Part shown: piece after piece, positions 26,759 to 34,818 of the stretch
Numbering within the stretch: the stretch's first letter is position 1
How the letters are laid out: every line of letters starts with the position of its first letter
DNA from: Cryobacterium sp. GrIS_2_6
GTDB taxonomy: Bacteria > Actinomycetota > Actinomycetes > Actinomycetales > Microbacteriaceae
Direction of reading: 5' to 3'
Assembly: GCF_035984545.1 (NCBI RefSeq)
Contig: NZ_JAXCHP010000001.1
Location: 3,162,001 to 3,226,000 of the forward strand
Length of the DNA stretch: 64,000 nucleotides
The notes under the pieces: generated by a model
Told to the model about the DNA's origin: nothing
The model's input: only the letters and a program-made list of their open reading frames with translations
Databases searched by the model: none
Translations under genes and position numbers: made by a program

Positions 26759-27666
26759 GCGCGGGCGATCGGGTCGTAGGAGTCCGGCCTGCGGTCGCGG
26801 TAGAACTGCCAGGAGTTGCGGGTCTCGCGGATGAGGCCCAGGTCGAGGTCGCGGATCACGATCTCGTCGGTGTCGGTCGAGGCGATGGCGCCGACGTAGT
26901 TGCCGCGCGGGTCGACGAAGTAGGAGCTGCCGTAGAAGGTGACGGCCTCGTCGCCGAATTCCTCGGTTTCGGTGCCGATCCGGTTGTTGGCGCCGATGAA
27001 GTACTGGTTGGCGACCGCCGCGGCCGGCTGTTCGAGTTCCCAGAGCCGGTTGGACAGGCCGGGCTTGGTGGCCGAGGGGTTGAAGACGATTTCGGCGCCG
27101 TTCAGGCCGAGGATGCGCCAGCCCTCCGGGAAGTGCCGGTCGTAGCAGATGTAGACGCCGATCTTACCGACCGCGGTGTCGAAGACCGGGTAGTCGAGGT
27201 TGCCGGGGCGGAAGTAGAACTTCTCCCAGAACTGCGGGAGGTGCGGGATGTGGTGCTTGCGGTACTTGCCGAGGTAGCTGCCGTCGGCGTCGATCACGGC
27301 CGCAGTGTTGTAGAGCACGCCGGCCTGCTCCTCCTCGTAGACCGGAAGCACGATCACGATGTGGTGCTCTGCGGCGAGCGCCTGGAACCGTTCGACGAGG
27401 GGGCCCGGAACGCTCGTCGCGTAGCCGTAGTACTGGGGGTCCTGGATGATGCCGAAGTAGGGGCCGTGGAAGAGCTCCTGGAAGCAGATCACCTGCGCTC
27501 CCTGCGCGGCCGCCGAGCGCACGAACCCCTCGTGCTTGGCGATCATCGACGCTTCGTCGCCGGTCCAGGTGGCCTGGGTGATCGCGGCTCTCACGATGTT
27601 CGCGCGCTCGCCGGCCGCATCCGCGCGGATCTTCGCGCTGGCCGGGGCATTGGATCCGTCGGACAT
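26755..27666 (-). CDS. Nitrilase-superfamily N-carbamoyl amidohydrolase (beta-ureidopropionase-like)
   Basis: This 303-residue member of the CN-hydrolase family carries the Glu-Lys-Cys triad: Glu64 in CFQELFHGPYF, Lys137 in KYRKHHIPH and Cys174 in YICYDRHFPEGWR. The HIPHLPQFWEKFYFRPGN stretch is typical of beta-ureidopropionase and N-carbamoyl-amino-acid amidohydrolases. It should release beta-alanine, CO2 and ammonia from the hydantoinase product. ATG 27666 follows GGTGGAGG; an upstream ATG at 27681 lacks this site. It is first in a four-gene operon and diverges from an F420-0-type transporter. Confidence 0.9.
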   Translation of the reverse strand: MSDGSNAPASAKIRADAAGERANIVRAAITQATWTGDEASMIAKHEGFVRSAAAQGAQVICFQELFHGPYFGIIQDPQYYGYATSVPGPLVERFQALAAEHHIVIVLPVYEEEQAGVLYNTAAVIDADGSYLGKYRKHHIPHLPQFWEKFYFRPGNLDYPVFDTAVGKIGVYICYDRHFPEGWRILGLNGAEIVFNPSATKPGLSNRLWELEQPAAAVANQYFIGANNRIGTETEEFGDEAVTFYGSSYFVDPRGNYVGAIASTDTDEIVIRDLDLGLIRETRNSWQFYRDRRPDSYDPIARA

Positions 27667-27701
27667 GTCTGCCTCCACCAAGTCAGTACTGCGAGATACC
27701 T

Positions 27702-27822
27702 GAAACGTCCGCCGAAACGTCCGGGCGAGCTGAGTGCGTGTGGATCATCCTGTCGCCCAACAGGCCGGGAGGCAAGCACTCAGCGAAACCGTTATCCGGC
27801 GCTGGTACCATTCAAAACGTCC
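27702..27822. promoter_or_regulatory. Divergent control region with repeats and a structured element
   Basis: This lies between the pyrimidine operon and the F420-0-type transporter. AAACGTCC occurs three times on the + strand (27703-27710, 27715-27722, 27815-27822), the first two 12 bp apart. A perfect 9-bp pair GCTGAGTGC (27729-27737) / GCACTCAGC (27776-27784) encloses two small hairpins: CCTGT/ACAGG (27749-27753 with 27760-27764) and GCC/GGC with a GGGA loop (27764-27773). It may be an RNA leader or a protein site. It matches no riboswitch class I know. Confidence 0.5.
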
Positions 27823-27843
27823 CGCCCGGCCACCGAAGGTCTC

Positions 27844-28896
27844 ATGACACGTCTCCCGTTCTTCCGCGGGCCCCGCGCTTTTCGCGCCTGGCCGGCGTTC
27901 ATTGCTGCCACGGCGGTCGCCGTCCTGCTCGGAGGCTGCGCGACCACGAGCCCGACTCCCGCGGGCGTAGCCCCGGATGCGGTCACGGCCAGCGCCACCC
28001 CGACGGCGAAGCCGGCCTATCCGCTCACGATCGAGAACTGCGGCGCGACGGTCACGGTCACGAAGGCCCCGAGCCGGATCGTGTCGATCAAGTCCTCGGC
28101 CACGGAACTTCTCCTCGCGCTCGGCCTCGGCGACAAGATCGTCGGAACCGCGTTCCTCGACGGTCCGCTCCCGCAGGCGCTCAGCTCGATCGGCACCAAC
28201 CTCAAGGTCGTCAGCGACTTCCTGCCCAGCCAGGAGGCCGTGCTCGCCCTGAACCCTGATTTCATCTTCGGCGGGTGGGAGTCCAACTTCGCCACTGACG
28301 GTGTCGGCACCCGCGACACCCTCGCCGCGGTCGGCATCGGCAGCTACGTCTCGCCGTCGGCCTGCAAGGGCGCCGACCAGCCCAACCCGCTCACCTTCGA
28401 CACCGTCTTCGGGGAGATCACCCAGGCCGGCGCCGTTTTCGGGGCCCCAGAGGCAGCCGCACGGCTCGTCGCCACCCAGCGCAAGGAGCTCACGACGCTC
28501 TCCCCCGCGACGACGAAGACCTCGGCGCTCTGGTATTCGAGCGGCGTCGACAGCCCGTACGTCGGTGCCGGGATCGGTGCGCCGCAGATGATCATGGATG
28601 CCGCCGGACTCACGAACGTCTTCGCGAGCGTGAAGGACACCTGGACCTCCGTCGGCTGGGAATCCGTCGTCGCTGCCGATCCGAGCGTGATCGTGCTCGT
28701 CGACGCGACCTGGAACACGGCAGAGTCGAAGATCAAGACCCTCGAGACCAACCCCGCGACGAAGAACCTCTCCGCGGTGAAGAACAAGCGGTACATCACC
28801 CTCCCGTTCGCTTCGACGGAGGCCGGCATCCGCAACGTCGAGGCCGCGGCAACGACGATCGACCAACTGGCCGACCTCAACTCGCTGAGCAAGTAG
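27844..28896 (+). CDS. ABC transporter substrate-binding lipoprotein, proposed F420-0 type
   Basis: This 350-residue lipoprotein has a signal peptide with lipobox LLGGC (lipidated Cys32). Its type III binding fold resembles siderophore and B12 binders, with RIVSIKSSATELLLALGLG, PDFIFGGWESNFA and IIVLVDATW-like segments. It heads a binding protein-permease-ATPase operon next to cofD and the other F420 genes. A family described in actinobacteria as a putative F420-0 ABC transporter has exactly this context. The ligand has not, to my knowledge, been proven. GAAGG precedes ATG 27844. Confidence 0.82.
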   Translation: MTRLPFFRGPRAFRAWPAFIAATAVAVLLGGCATTSPTPAGVAPDAVTASATPTAKPAYPLTIENCGATVTVTKAPSRIVSIKSSATELLLALGLGDKIVGTAFLDGPLPQALSSIGTNLKVVSDFLPSQEAVLALNPDFIFGGWESNFATDGVGTRDTLAAVGIGSYVSPSACKGADQPNPLTFDTVFGEITQAGAVFGAPEAAARLVATQRKELTTLSPATTKTSALWYSSGVDSPYVGAGIGAPQMIMDAAGLTNVFASVKDTWTSVGWESVVAADPSVIVLVDATWNTAESKIKTLETNPATKNLSAVKNKRYITLPFASTEAGIRNVEAAATTIDQLADLNSLSK

Positions 28897-28899
28897 TCG

Positions 28900-29973
28900 G
28901 TGACTGCGGGCACGGGCTCCGTGGCGGTACGGACCCGGCCGGCCGCATCCGCTCGCCGGAACGGTCGCTTCGGGCTGTGGCTCGCGCTCGCCCTGGCGGC
29001 GCTCGTGCTCGTCTCCGCGCTGGCCGTGACGATCGGGCCCGCTCCGGTGAGCCTGGCGGATGTCGCGGGCAGCCTCGCGGCGCACCTCGGCTTCCCGCAC
29101 TCCGGCACGGTGCCCGTCCTCACTGACGCGATCGTCTGGCAGCTGCGGCTCCCGCGGGTGCTGACCGCGGCGTTCGTCGGCGCGGGCCTCGCCCTGAGCG
29201 GCGCGGTCATGCAGAGCGTGACCCGCAACCCGCTCGCAGACCCGTACCTGCTCGGGCTGTCCTCCGGGGCGTCGCTCGGCGCGGTCTGCGTCGTGATTCT
29301 CGGCGTCGGGGTCGCACTCCCGCTCGCCGCCTTCGCCGGCGCACTCGCCGCGCTCATCGCGACGCTCTCCATCGCCAGGGTCGGCGGAACGATCACGCCC
29401 GGCCGGGCCGTGCTGGCCGGCCTCGCGATCGCCCAGCTCGGCGCGGCGGGCACCTCCTTCGTGATCTTCTGGTCGGCCAAGGGCGACTCCTACCGGGAGA
29501 TCCTGAACTGGCTGCTCGGCTCCCTCGCCGGCAGTTCCTGGGCCACGGTCCTCATCGCAGGGAGCGCACTCCTCCTCGCCGGCACCGGGCTCGTGCTCGC
29601 CGCGAGCCGGCTGGACGCCTTCGCCTTCGGCGACACCGCAGCGGCCGCGCTCGGAGTCGACGTCGACCGCACCCGGTGGGCGCTCCTCGGCACGGTGGCG
29701 CTGCTGACCGGGGCGATGGTCGCCGTGAGCGGTGCGATCGGGTTCGTCGGGCTGATCCTCCCGCACCTCGTGCGCGGGCTCAGCGGGCCGGGGCATCGCA
29801 GGCTGTTGCCGCTTGTCGCGGTATACGGCGCGGTGTTCCTCCTGATCGCGGACACCCTCGCCCGCACGGTCTTCGACCCGCGCGAGCTGCCGGTGGGGAT
29901 CATCACCGCCCTGATCGGGGTTCCGGTGTTCATCGCGCTGATCAAGAGCCGGAAGTCCGTTTCATGGGTGTAG
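28900..29973 (+). CDS. FecCD-type ABC transporter permease, proposed F420-0 type
   Basis: This 357-residue permease of the FecCD/BtuC family has about ten helices. Diagnostic segments are LRLPRVLTAAFVGAGLALSG, NPLADPYLLGLSSGASLGA and GAIGFVGLILPHLVRGLSG, the last contributing to the ATPase coupling region. It starts with GTG 3 bp after the stop of the binding-protein gene and overlaps the ATPase gene by 10 bp. Together with those it forms a complete importer of the iron-siderophore/cobalamin class. The assignment to F420-0 rests on neighbourhood. An alternative GTG start 21 bp downstream is possible. Confidence 0.88.
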   Translation: MTAGTGSVAVRTRPAASARRNGRFGLWLALALAALVLVSALAVTIGPAPVSLADVAGSLAAHLGFPHSGTVPVLTDAIVWQLRLPRVLTAAFVGAGLALSGAVMQSVTRNPLADPYLLGLSSGASLGAVCVVILGVGVALPLAAFAGALAALIATLSIARVGGTITPGRAVLAGLAIAQLGAAGTSFVIFWSAKGDSYREILNWLLGSLAGSSWATVLIAGSALLLAGTGLVLAASRLDAFAFGDTAAAALGVDVDRTRWALLGTVALLTGAMVAVSGAIGFVGLILPHLVRGLSGPGHRRLLPLVAVYGAVFLLIADTLARTVFDPRELPVGIITALIGVPVFIALIKSRKSVSWV

Positions 29974-30764
29974 TCATCGAGCGGGTGTCGTTCCGCGTCG
30001 GCGGGCGCACGATCCTGAACGACGTCTCCGCGATCATTCCGACCGGCTCAGTGACGGGCCTGCTCGGCCCGAACGGCGCGGGAAAGTCCACACTGCTGCG
30101 CCTCATCGCGGGCCTGCACACCCCGACGAGCGGGCGGATCACCCTCGACGACGCACCCCTGGCGACCCTGGGCCGACGCGACACCGCCCGCCGGATCGCC
30201 CTCCTCGAGCAGCACGCGAGCCCCACGATCGATCTGCTCGTGCGCGAGGTCGTTCTCCTCGGTCGTATTCCGTACCGCACCGGAATCTTCGGCGGCTTCG
30301 ACGGCGCCGAGGACCTGCGCATTGTCGCCGAATCGCTCGTCCAGGTCGGCGGCACCGACCTCGCCGACCGAAGCTGGGGCACCCTGAGCGGCGGCGAGCA
30401 GCAGCGGGTGCAGATCGCCCGCGCGCTCGCCCAGCGGCCGAGCCTGCTCCTGCTCGACGAGCCGACCAACCACCTCGACATCGGCGGCCAGCTCGGCCTG
30501 CTCGCTCAGGTGCGGGACCTCGGCCTCACCGCCGTCCTCGCCCTGCACGACCTCAACCTCGCCGCCGCATACTGCGACCAGATCCTGTTGCTCGCCGACG
30601 GCCGCCTGGTTGCCGCAGGCACCCCCGCCGAAGTCCTGGTTCCGCCGCTTATCGCCGCGGTCTACGGGGTGGACAGCTTCGTCGTCCCGCACCCCCGCGG
30701 CGGGCATCCGTCCCTGCTCTTCGCCCCCTCACCCCCCACCCCGCCCGTTCGCGAAAGCGGGTGA
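29964..30764 (+). CDS. ABC transporter ATPase, proposed F420-0 type
   Basis: This 266-residue ATPase has intact Walker A (GPNGAGKST), signature (TLSGGEQQR), Walker B (LLLLDEPTNHLD) and switch histidine (LALHDLNLA). It is of the FecE/BtuD kind and would energise the preceding permease, with which it overlaps by 10 bp. The last codons (Arg-Glu-Ser-Gly-stop) lie in the left arm of a dispersed palindrome. The C-terminus has therefore probably been altered by arrival of that element; the preceding PSPPTPP stretch is low-complexity. cofD follows after 76 bp. Confidence 0.9.
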   Translation: MGVVIERVSFRVGGRTILNDVSAIIPTGSVTGLLGPNGAGKSTLLRLIAGLHTPTSGRITLDDAPLATLGRRDTARRIALLEQHASPTIDLLVREVVLLGRIPYRTGIFGGFDGAEDLRIVAESLVQVGGTDLADRSWGTLSGGEQQRVQIARALAQRPSLLLLDEPTNHLDIGGQLGLLAQVRDLGLTAVLALHDLNLAAAYCDQILLLADGRLVAAGTPAEVLVPPLIAAVYGVDSFVVPHPRGGHPSLLFAPSPPTPPVRESG

Positions 30765-30810
30765 ATCGTCGTTATGACCCATCGAAAACGACGATTCACC
30801 CGCTTTCGCG
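30750..30810. repeat. Dispersed palindromic element, copy 3
   Basis: Perfect 24-bp arms at 30750-30773 and 30787-30810 flank a 13-nt loop. The outer 22 bp are identical to the copies at 5819 and 22800, while the loop differs. The left arm supplies the stop codon of the ABC ATPase gene. The right arm ends 30 bp before the cofD start, so a hairpin here could reduce transcription between transporter and cofD. Confidence 0.92.
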
Positions 30811-30840
30811 GCAGCAGGACGACAGCAGGAGGATAGGGAC

Positions 30841-31842
30841 ATGACGAAGATCACGGTACTGGCGGGCGGGATCGGCGGGGCCCGGTTCACTCGGGGGTTG
30901 CTGCACTATCTGGCGGCGAGCGATCCCTCCGCGCGGGTGACGGTCATCGTCAACACCGGTGACGACATGTGGCTCGACGGACTGCGGATCTGCCCCGACC
31001 TCGACACCGTGATGTACACCCTCGGCGGTGGCATCAACGAGGAGCAGGGCTGGGGCCGCCCGGACGAGTCCCGCCGCACCTCGGCCGAGATCGCGGCGTA
31101 CGGGCGCGGCTGGTCCTGGTTCACGCTCGGCGACCTCGACCTCGCGACCCACATCGTGCGCAGCGACCTGCTGCGCTCCGGCTCCACCCTGAGCGAGGCC
31201 ACCGCGTTCCTCTGCGAGCGCTGGCAGCCAGGCGCCCGCCTCCTGCCGATGAGCGACCAGCCCGTCGAGACCCATGCGCGCCTCGCAGCGGATGCCGACG
31301 AGCACCACGCCGGGGACCTGATCCATTTCGAAGAATGGTGGGTCCGGTATCGTGCGTCAGTGCCGGTCACCCAGTTCGTTCAGCGCGGACTCGACACGGC
31401 GGAGGCCGCGCCGGGCGTGCTGGAGGCGATCCTGGCGGCGGACCTCGTGATCCTGCCGCCGTCGAACCCCGTGGTCTCGATCGGCACGATCCTCGCGATC
31501 CCGGGCATCCGCGACGCCCTGCGGTCCACGCCGGCCCGCGTCGTCGGCGTCTCGCCGATCATCGCGGGAGCCGCCGTCCGCGGCATGGCCGACGCGTGCC
31601 TCCAGACCATCGGCGTCGCCACGACCGCTGCGGCCGTCGGGCTGCACTACGGCGCCCGGTCCACCGGCGGCATCCTCGACGGCTGGCTCGTGGACGAAAC
31701 GGATACCGCGGCGCTGCCCGCTCTCGCGGCCGCCGGCATCCGCTCACTCGCGGTACCCCTCTGGATGCACGACCTGGACACGACGGCAGAAATTGCGGCA
31801 ACATTGTTCCGGATCGCATCACCTGCGCGGGGGATACACTAA
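30841..31842 (+). CDS. cofD: 2-phospho-L-lactate/enolpyruvyl transferase of F420 synthesis (CofD/FbiA)
   Basis: This 333-residue protein transfers the phospholactyl (in actinobacteria phosphoenolpyruvyl) group from its GDP-linked form to Fo, giving (dehydro-)F420-0. It begins ITVLAGGIGGARFTRGLLH, the nucleotide-binding start of CofD. It also has VIVNTGDDMWLDGLRICPD, LGDLDLATHIVRSDLLRSG and LPPSNPVVSIGTILAIPGI, which are all family hallmarks. AGGAGGATAG precedes ATG 30841. CofC and CofE, the steps before and after, are encoded 2-5 kb away on the other strand. Confidence 0.95.
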   Translation: MTKITVLAGGIGGARFTRGLLHYLAASDPSARVTVIVNTGDDMWLDGLRICPDLDTVMYTLGGGINEEQGWGRPDESRRTSAEIAAYGRGWSWFTLGDLDLATHIVRSDLLRSGSTLSEATAFLCERWQPGARLLPMSDQPVETHARLAADADEHHAGDLIHFEEWWVRYRASVPVTQFVQRGLDTAEAAPGVLEAILAADLVILPPSNPVVSIGTILAIPGIRDALRSTPARVVGVSPIIAGAAVRGMADACLQTIGVATTAAAVGLHYGARSTGGILDGWLVDETDTAALPALAAAGIRSLAVPLWMHDLDTTAEIAATLFRIASPARGIH

Positions 31843-31861
31843 GTCAGGCTAATTATTCTTC

Positions 31862-31918
31862 AAGCTAACTAATTTGCCCCCGGTTCAGCGCTCGATTCCG
31901 GTCGGCCTACCGGAAGGA
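31862..31918 (+). promoter_or_regulatory. Leader of the membrane-anchored EIIA gene, with SD-hairpin
   Basis: TTCCGGT (31896-31902) pairs with ACCGGAA (31909-31915). The right arm overlaps the Shine-Dalgarno GGAAGGA (31912-31918), 10 nt before ATG 31929. An AT-rich motif, AAGCTAACTAATTT, lies at 31862-31875. Both parts have counterparts upstream of the PTS gene at 36016. The hairpin could restrain translation, or the AT-rich motif could bind a regulator. Confidence 0.6.
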
Positions 31919-31928
31919 CCCTACTGTC

Positions 31929-32963
31929 ATGCCCGCACATCTCGACTCCGCGTTGCACGGCGGCTCGATCACCGCCGTCGTCGGAACTGTCCCCGGCATG
32001 CCGGCATACGTCCCCGCGCTCATCGTTGGCGCCATCATCGTCGCGGCCGCCGTCGCGATCGTTCTGATCGTCGTGCGGCACCGCTCGGCACGCCGCAGCG
32101 CAGCCAGCGCCTCCACTGCGTCCGGCGCGACCAACACGACTGACGCGTCCGGCGCGGCCTCGAATGCCACGGGTACCCCGGGCCACCCGGCCAGCGCGGC
32201 CCCGACCACCGTCGGGAACGCCCCCGGCAGCACCCGGACGACCGCACCCGGCTCCGATGCCGCCCGCGCTCCCGCTTCGGCCGCAACGCCGGGCGCATCC
32301 GCTCTCGCCTCAGCCGCCGCATCCGCCCCGGCGCCGTCCCTGGTGCACGCGAGGCATGAGCCCGTGGTCATCAGCACGCCGCACCCCAAGCGAAAACTCG
32401 CCACGATGACGATGCCGCTCACCACGGCGATCCCGATCCTGCCGACCACCTCAACCGGCTCGGTGTCGACCGGCCGGAAGACCGTGCTCGACTACATCGA
32501 CGAGCGCACCATCGTGCTCGACGTCGACGAGACCGACCGGGACCGGATGATCCGCACCCTCGCCGGCATGATGAGCACGACCGGGCGGATCACCGACGTG
32601 GGGCGCGTCGCCCAGGCCGCCTTTCGACGGGAGACCCACGGCACTACGAGCATGGGCAACGGCATCGCGATCGCGCACGCCAAGTGCGACGCCGTCCTCG
32701 CCCCGGTGCTCGCTTTCGCGCGCAGCAAGCACGGCATCGACTGGAACTCAGCGGACGGCGAGAAGGCGACCCTGATCTTCATGATCGCCGTACCCAAGGC
32801 CTCGGCGGGAACCGAACACCTCCGGGTGCTGTCCCAGCTCTCGCGCTGCCTCGCGAAGCCGGCGTTCCGCGCCGCGATCCAGTCCGCGCAGACCCCTGCC
32901 GCCGTGCTCGAGGCCCTCGCGATCAGCGCCAACCTCAAGAAGCCCGAGCAGCCCCAGCCCTAG
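31929..32963 (+). CDS. Membrane-anchored PTS fructose-type EIIA domain protein
   Basis: This 344-residue protein has one N-terminal transmembrane helix (ALIVGAIIVAAAVAIVLIVV), a roughly 130-residue Ala/Thr/Pro-rich linker, and a fructose-class EIIA domain at about 190-335. The phosphorylatable histidine is His250 in GIAIAHAKC, where most relatives have PHA. The EIIA is closely similar to that of the EIIBCA protein at 36016 (both start KTVLDYIDERTIVLD). No EIIB or EIIC is fused or adjacent. It may donate phosphate to a partner permease or sense PTS state at the membrane; either is inference. Confidence 0.85.
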   Translation: MPAHLDSALHGGSITAVVGTVPGMPAYVPALIVGAIIVAAAVAIVLIVVRHRSARRSAASASTASGATNTTDASGAASNATGTPGHPASAAPTTVGNAPGSTRTTAPGSDAARAPASAATPGASALASAAASAPAPSLVHARHEPVVISTPHPKRKLATMTMPLTTAIPILPTTSTGSVSTGRKTVLDYIDERTIVLDVDETDRDRMIRTLAGMMSTTGRITDVGRVAQAAFRRETHGTTSMGNGIAIAHAKCDAVLAPVLAFARSKHGIDWNSADGEKATLIFMIAVPKASAGTEHLRVLSQLSRCLAKPAFRAAIQSAQTPAAVLEALAISANLKKPEQPQP

Positions 32964-33013
32964 CCCGGTCGACGCCCCAGCACCGGTGGGCGCGGCTCAG
33001 GCGCGGGCGCGGC

Positions 33014-34045
33014 TCAGGCGCGGGCGCGGATGCGGGGGGCCAAGTCGCGCTCGAAGGCCGTGAGGAACCGCTCCTGGTCGTGGCCGGGGGCGTGGAAGAC
33101 GAGGTGGTTGAAGCCGGCGTCGATGTACTCGCCGATCGCCGCGACCGTCTCGTCGGGGTCCGAACCGACGATCCAGCGCTTGGCGACCTGCTCGATCGGC
33201 AGTGCATCCGCGGCCGCCTCCATCTCCGACGGGTCGGTGATGTCGTGCTTCTGCTCTGGCGTGAGCGACAACGGGGCCCAGAACCGGGTGTTCTCGAGCG
33301 CGAGCGCCGGGTCGGTGTCGTAGGACAGCTTGATCTCGATCATCCGGTCGATCGTGGCCGCATCCCGCCCGGCCTTCTCCGCGCCGGCCGCGACCGCCGG
33401 CAGCAGCTTCTCGGTGTAGAGCTCCATCCCCTTGCCCGAGGTGCAGATGAAGCCGTCCCCCGACCGTCCCGCATAGCCCGCCACAAGGGGTCCGCCCGCG
33501 GCGATGTAGACCGGGATGCCGCCCTCCGGCCGGTCGTAGATGCTCGCGTCGTGGGTACTGTAGTACTCGCCCTCGAAACTCACCTTGTCCTCTGACCAGA
33601 GCGCGCGCATCAGCGCGATCGACTCGCGCAACCGGGCGTAGCGTTCCTTGAACTCGGGCCAATCCTGGGCGCCTGCGCCGCGGAACCCGGTCGCGATCTC
33701 GTTGAGGGCTTCGCCGGTTCCGACGCCGAGCATGATCCGCCCCGGGTAGAGGCAGCCGAGTGTCGCGAAGGCCTGGGCGATCACGGCGGGGTTGTACCGG
33801 AATGTCGGCGTCATCACCGAGGTGCCGATCTGCACCCGCGTCGTGCGCTCCCCGACGGCCGCCATCCAGGCCAGCGAGAACGGGGCATGGCCGCCGGTGT
33901 GCCGCCAGGGCTGGAAGTGGTCGCTCACCGCGACCGATTCGAAACCGTGCCGCTCGGCGGCGACGGCGATCTCGACCAGCTCACGCGGGGCGAACTGCTC
34001 GGCGGAGGCCTTGTATCCGAGTTTCAGAGGAAGCATGATGCTCAT
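33014..34045 (-). CDS. fgd: F420-dependent glucose-6-phosphate dehydrogenase
   Basis: This 343-residue LLM-fold enzyme oxidises glucose-6-phosphate to 6-phosphogluconolactone while reducing F420, the main source of F420H2 in actinobacteria. Near-diagnostic segments are [68 protein letters not shown] and [17 protein letters not shown]. Similarity to mycobacterial Fgd1 is high over the full length. The ATG overlaps the cofC stop (ATGA), so cofE-cofC-fgd form a coupled operon. An alternative ATG lies 9 bp downstream. Confidence 0.96.
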   Translation of the reverse strand: MSIMLPLKLGYKASAEQFAPRELVEIAVAAERHGFESVAVSDHFQPWRHTGGHAPFSLAWMAAVGERTTRVQIGTSVMTPTFRYNPAVIAQAFATLGCLYPGRIMLGVGTGEALNEIATGFRGAGAQDWPEFKERYARLRESIALMRALWSEDKVSFEGEYYSTHDASIYDRPEGGIPVYIAAGGPLVAGYAGRSGDGFICTSGKGMELYTEKLLPAVAAGAEKAGRDAATIDRMIEIKLSYDTDPALALENTRFWAPLSLTPEQKHDITDPSEMEAAADALPIEQVAKRWIVGSDPDETVAAIGEYIDAGFNHLVFHAPGHDQERFLTAFERDLAPRIRARA

Positions 34046-34818
34046 TTCTCGATGGGGCGATCGGGGGACGGAAGCAGGGGTGCGGGAGGAGGGAAGGGCG
34101 AGTCCTGCGGGGCGGCGGATGCTGCGGCGAAGAGGGCGGACGTGTGCGGTCCGGCGCCCAGTCGTTCGATCAGGGCCAGGTCGGCCGGGGTGTCGACGTC
34201 GCGGCGGATTCCGGAGCCGACCGGCAGCGTGAGCGGCACGTGGCCCCCCTCCTCGTGCGCCGCGCGCGACCCGGGCCCGAACCGTGGGCTGATCGGCGCC
34301 CCGGCGAGGGCGAGCAGGGTTGTGGTGCCGGTCCCGTCCGCATCCGGCACGACCGACCGCTCGTGTCCCGCGGCGAGCGCAAGCGCCTGTTCGACGTCGG
34401 CCGGACTGAGCCCGGGCAGGTCTCCCGTCACGACGGCGCGGTGCGCGGCGGGGAAAGCCGCCTCTGCTGCGGCCAGCCCGACCCGGATCGCCCGGTTGAG
34501 TGGGTCGGCAGGGTCGGCGGGGTCGGCGGGGTCGGCGAGCGCAGACGCGGCACGCGGATGCCGGGCATCCGCTTGAGGAGGGCCGGTCGCCACCCGGCCC
34601 TCCGCGACGATGTGCGCGCCGAGGCGAGCGAGGCGCGCGCCGAGCACGGGGTCGCCCGTGACGACGAAGACGCCGAGCACCGGGGCCGCAGCGAGGAGCG
34701 CAGCGACGGTGTCGAGTGCGAAGGCGTCGGCAAGCTCGGCGCGGCCTCGACCAGGGCCGCCGAGGCGCGTCTTCGCGCCGGGGTTTCCCTTGACCGGAAC
34801 CACGACCACCCAGCTCAC
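34042..34818 (-). CDS. cofC: Phosphoenolpyruvate/2-phospho-L-lactate guanylyltransferase (CofC/FbiD)
   Basis: This 258-residue nucleotidyltransferase activates the three-carbon phospho-acid with GTP for CofD. Motifs include [19 protein letters not shown] at the N-terminus and [19 protein letters not shown]. The C-terminal part has [14 protein letters not shown] and [20 protein letters not shown], typical of CofC. An in-frame 9-bp repeat (four units, 34502-34537) encodes an Ala-Asp-Pro run in a surface loop. The gene overlaps both neighbours by ATGA. The C-terminal 30 residues are Pro/Ala-rich and probably disordered. Confidence 0.93.
   Translation of the reverse strand: MSWVVVVPVKGNPGAKTRLGGPGRGRAELADAFALDTVAALLAAAPVLGVFVVTGDPVLGARLARLGAHIVAEGRVATGPPQADARHPRAASALADPADPADPADPLNRAIRVGLAAAEAAFPAAHRAVVTGDLPGLSPADVEQALALAAGHERSVVPDADGTGTTTLLALAGAPISPRFGPGSRAAHEEGGHVPLTLPVGSGIRRDVDTPADLALIERLGAGPHTSALFAAASAAPQDSPFPPPAPLLPSPDRPIEK

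Noticed and set aside
27667..27843. Cobalamin riboswitch upstream of the BtuF/FecB-like binding protein
   Set aside because: No B12 box and too short; the structure seen is of a different kind, and the neighbourhood points to F420.
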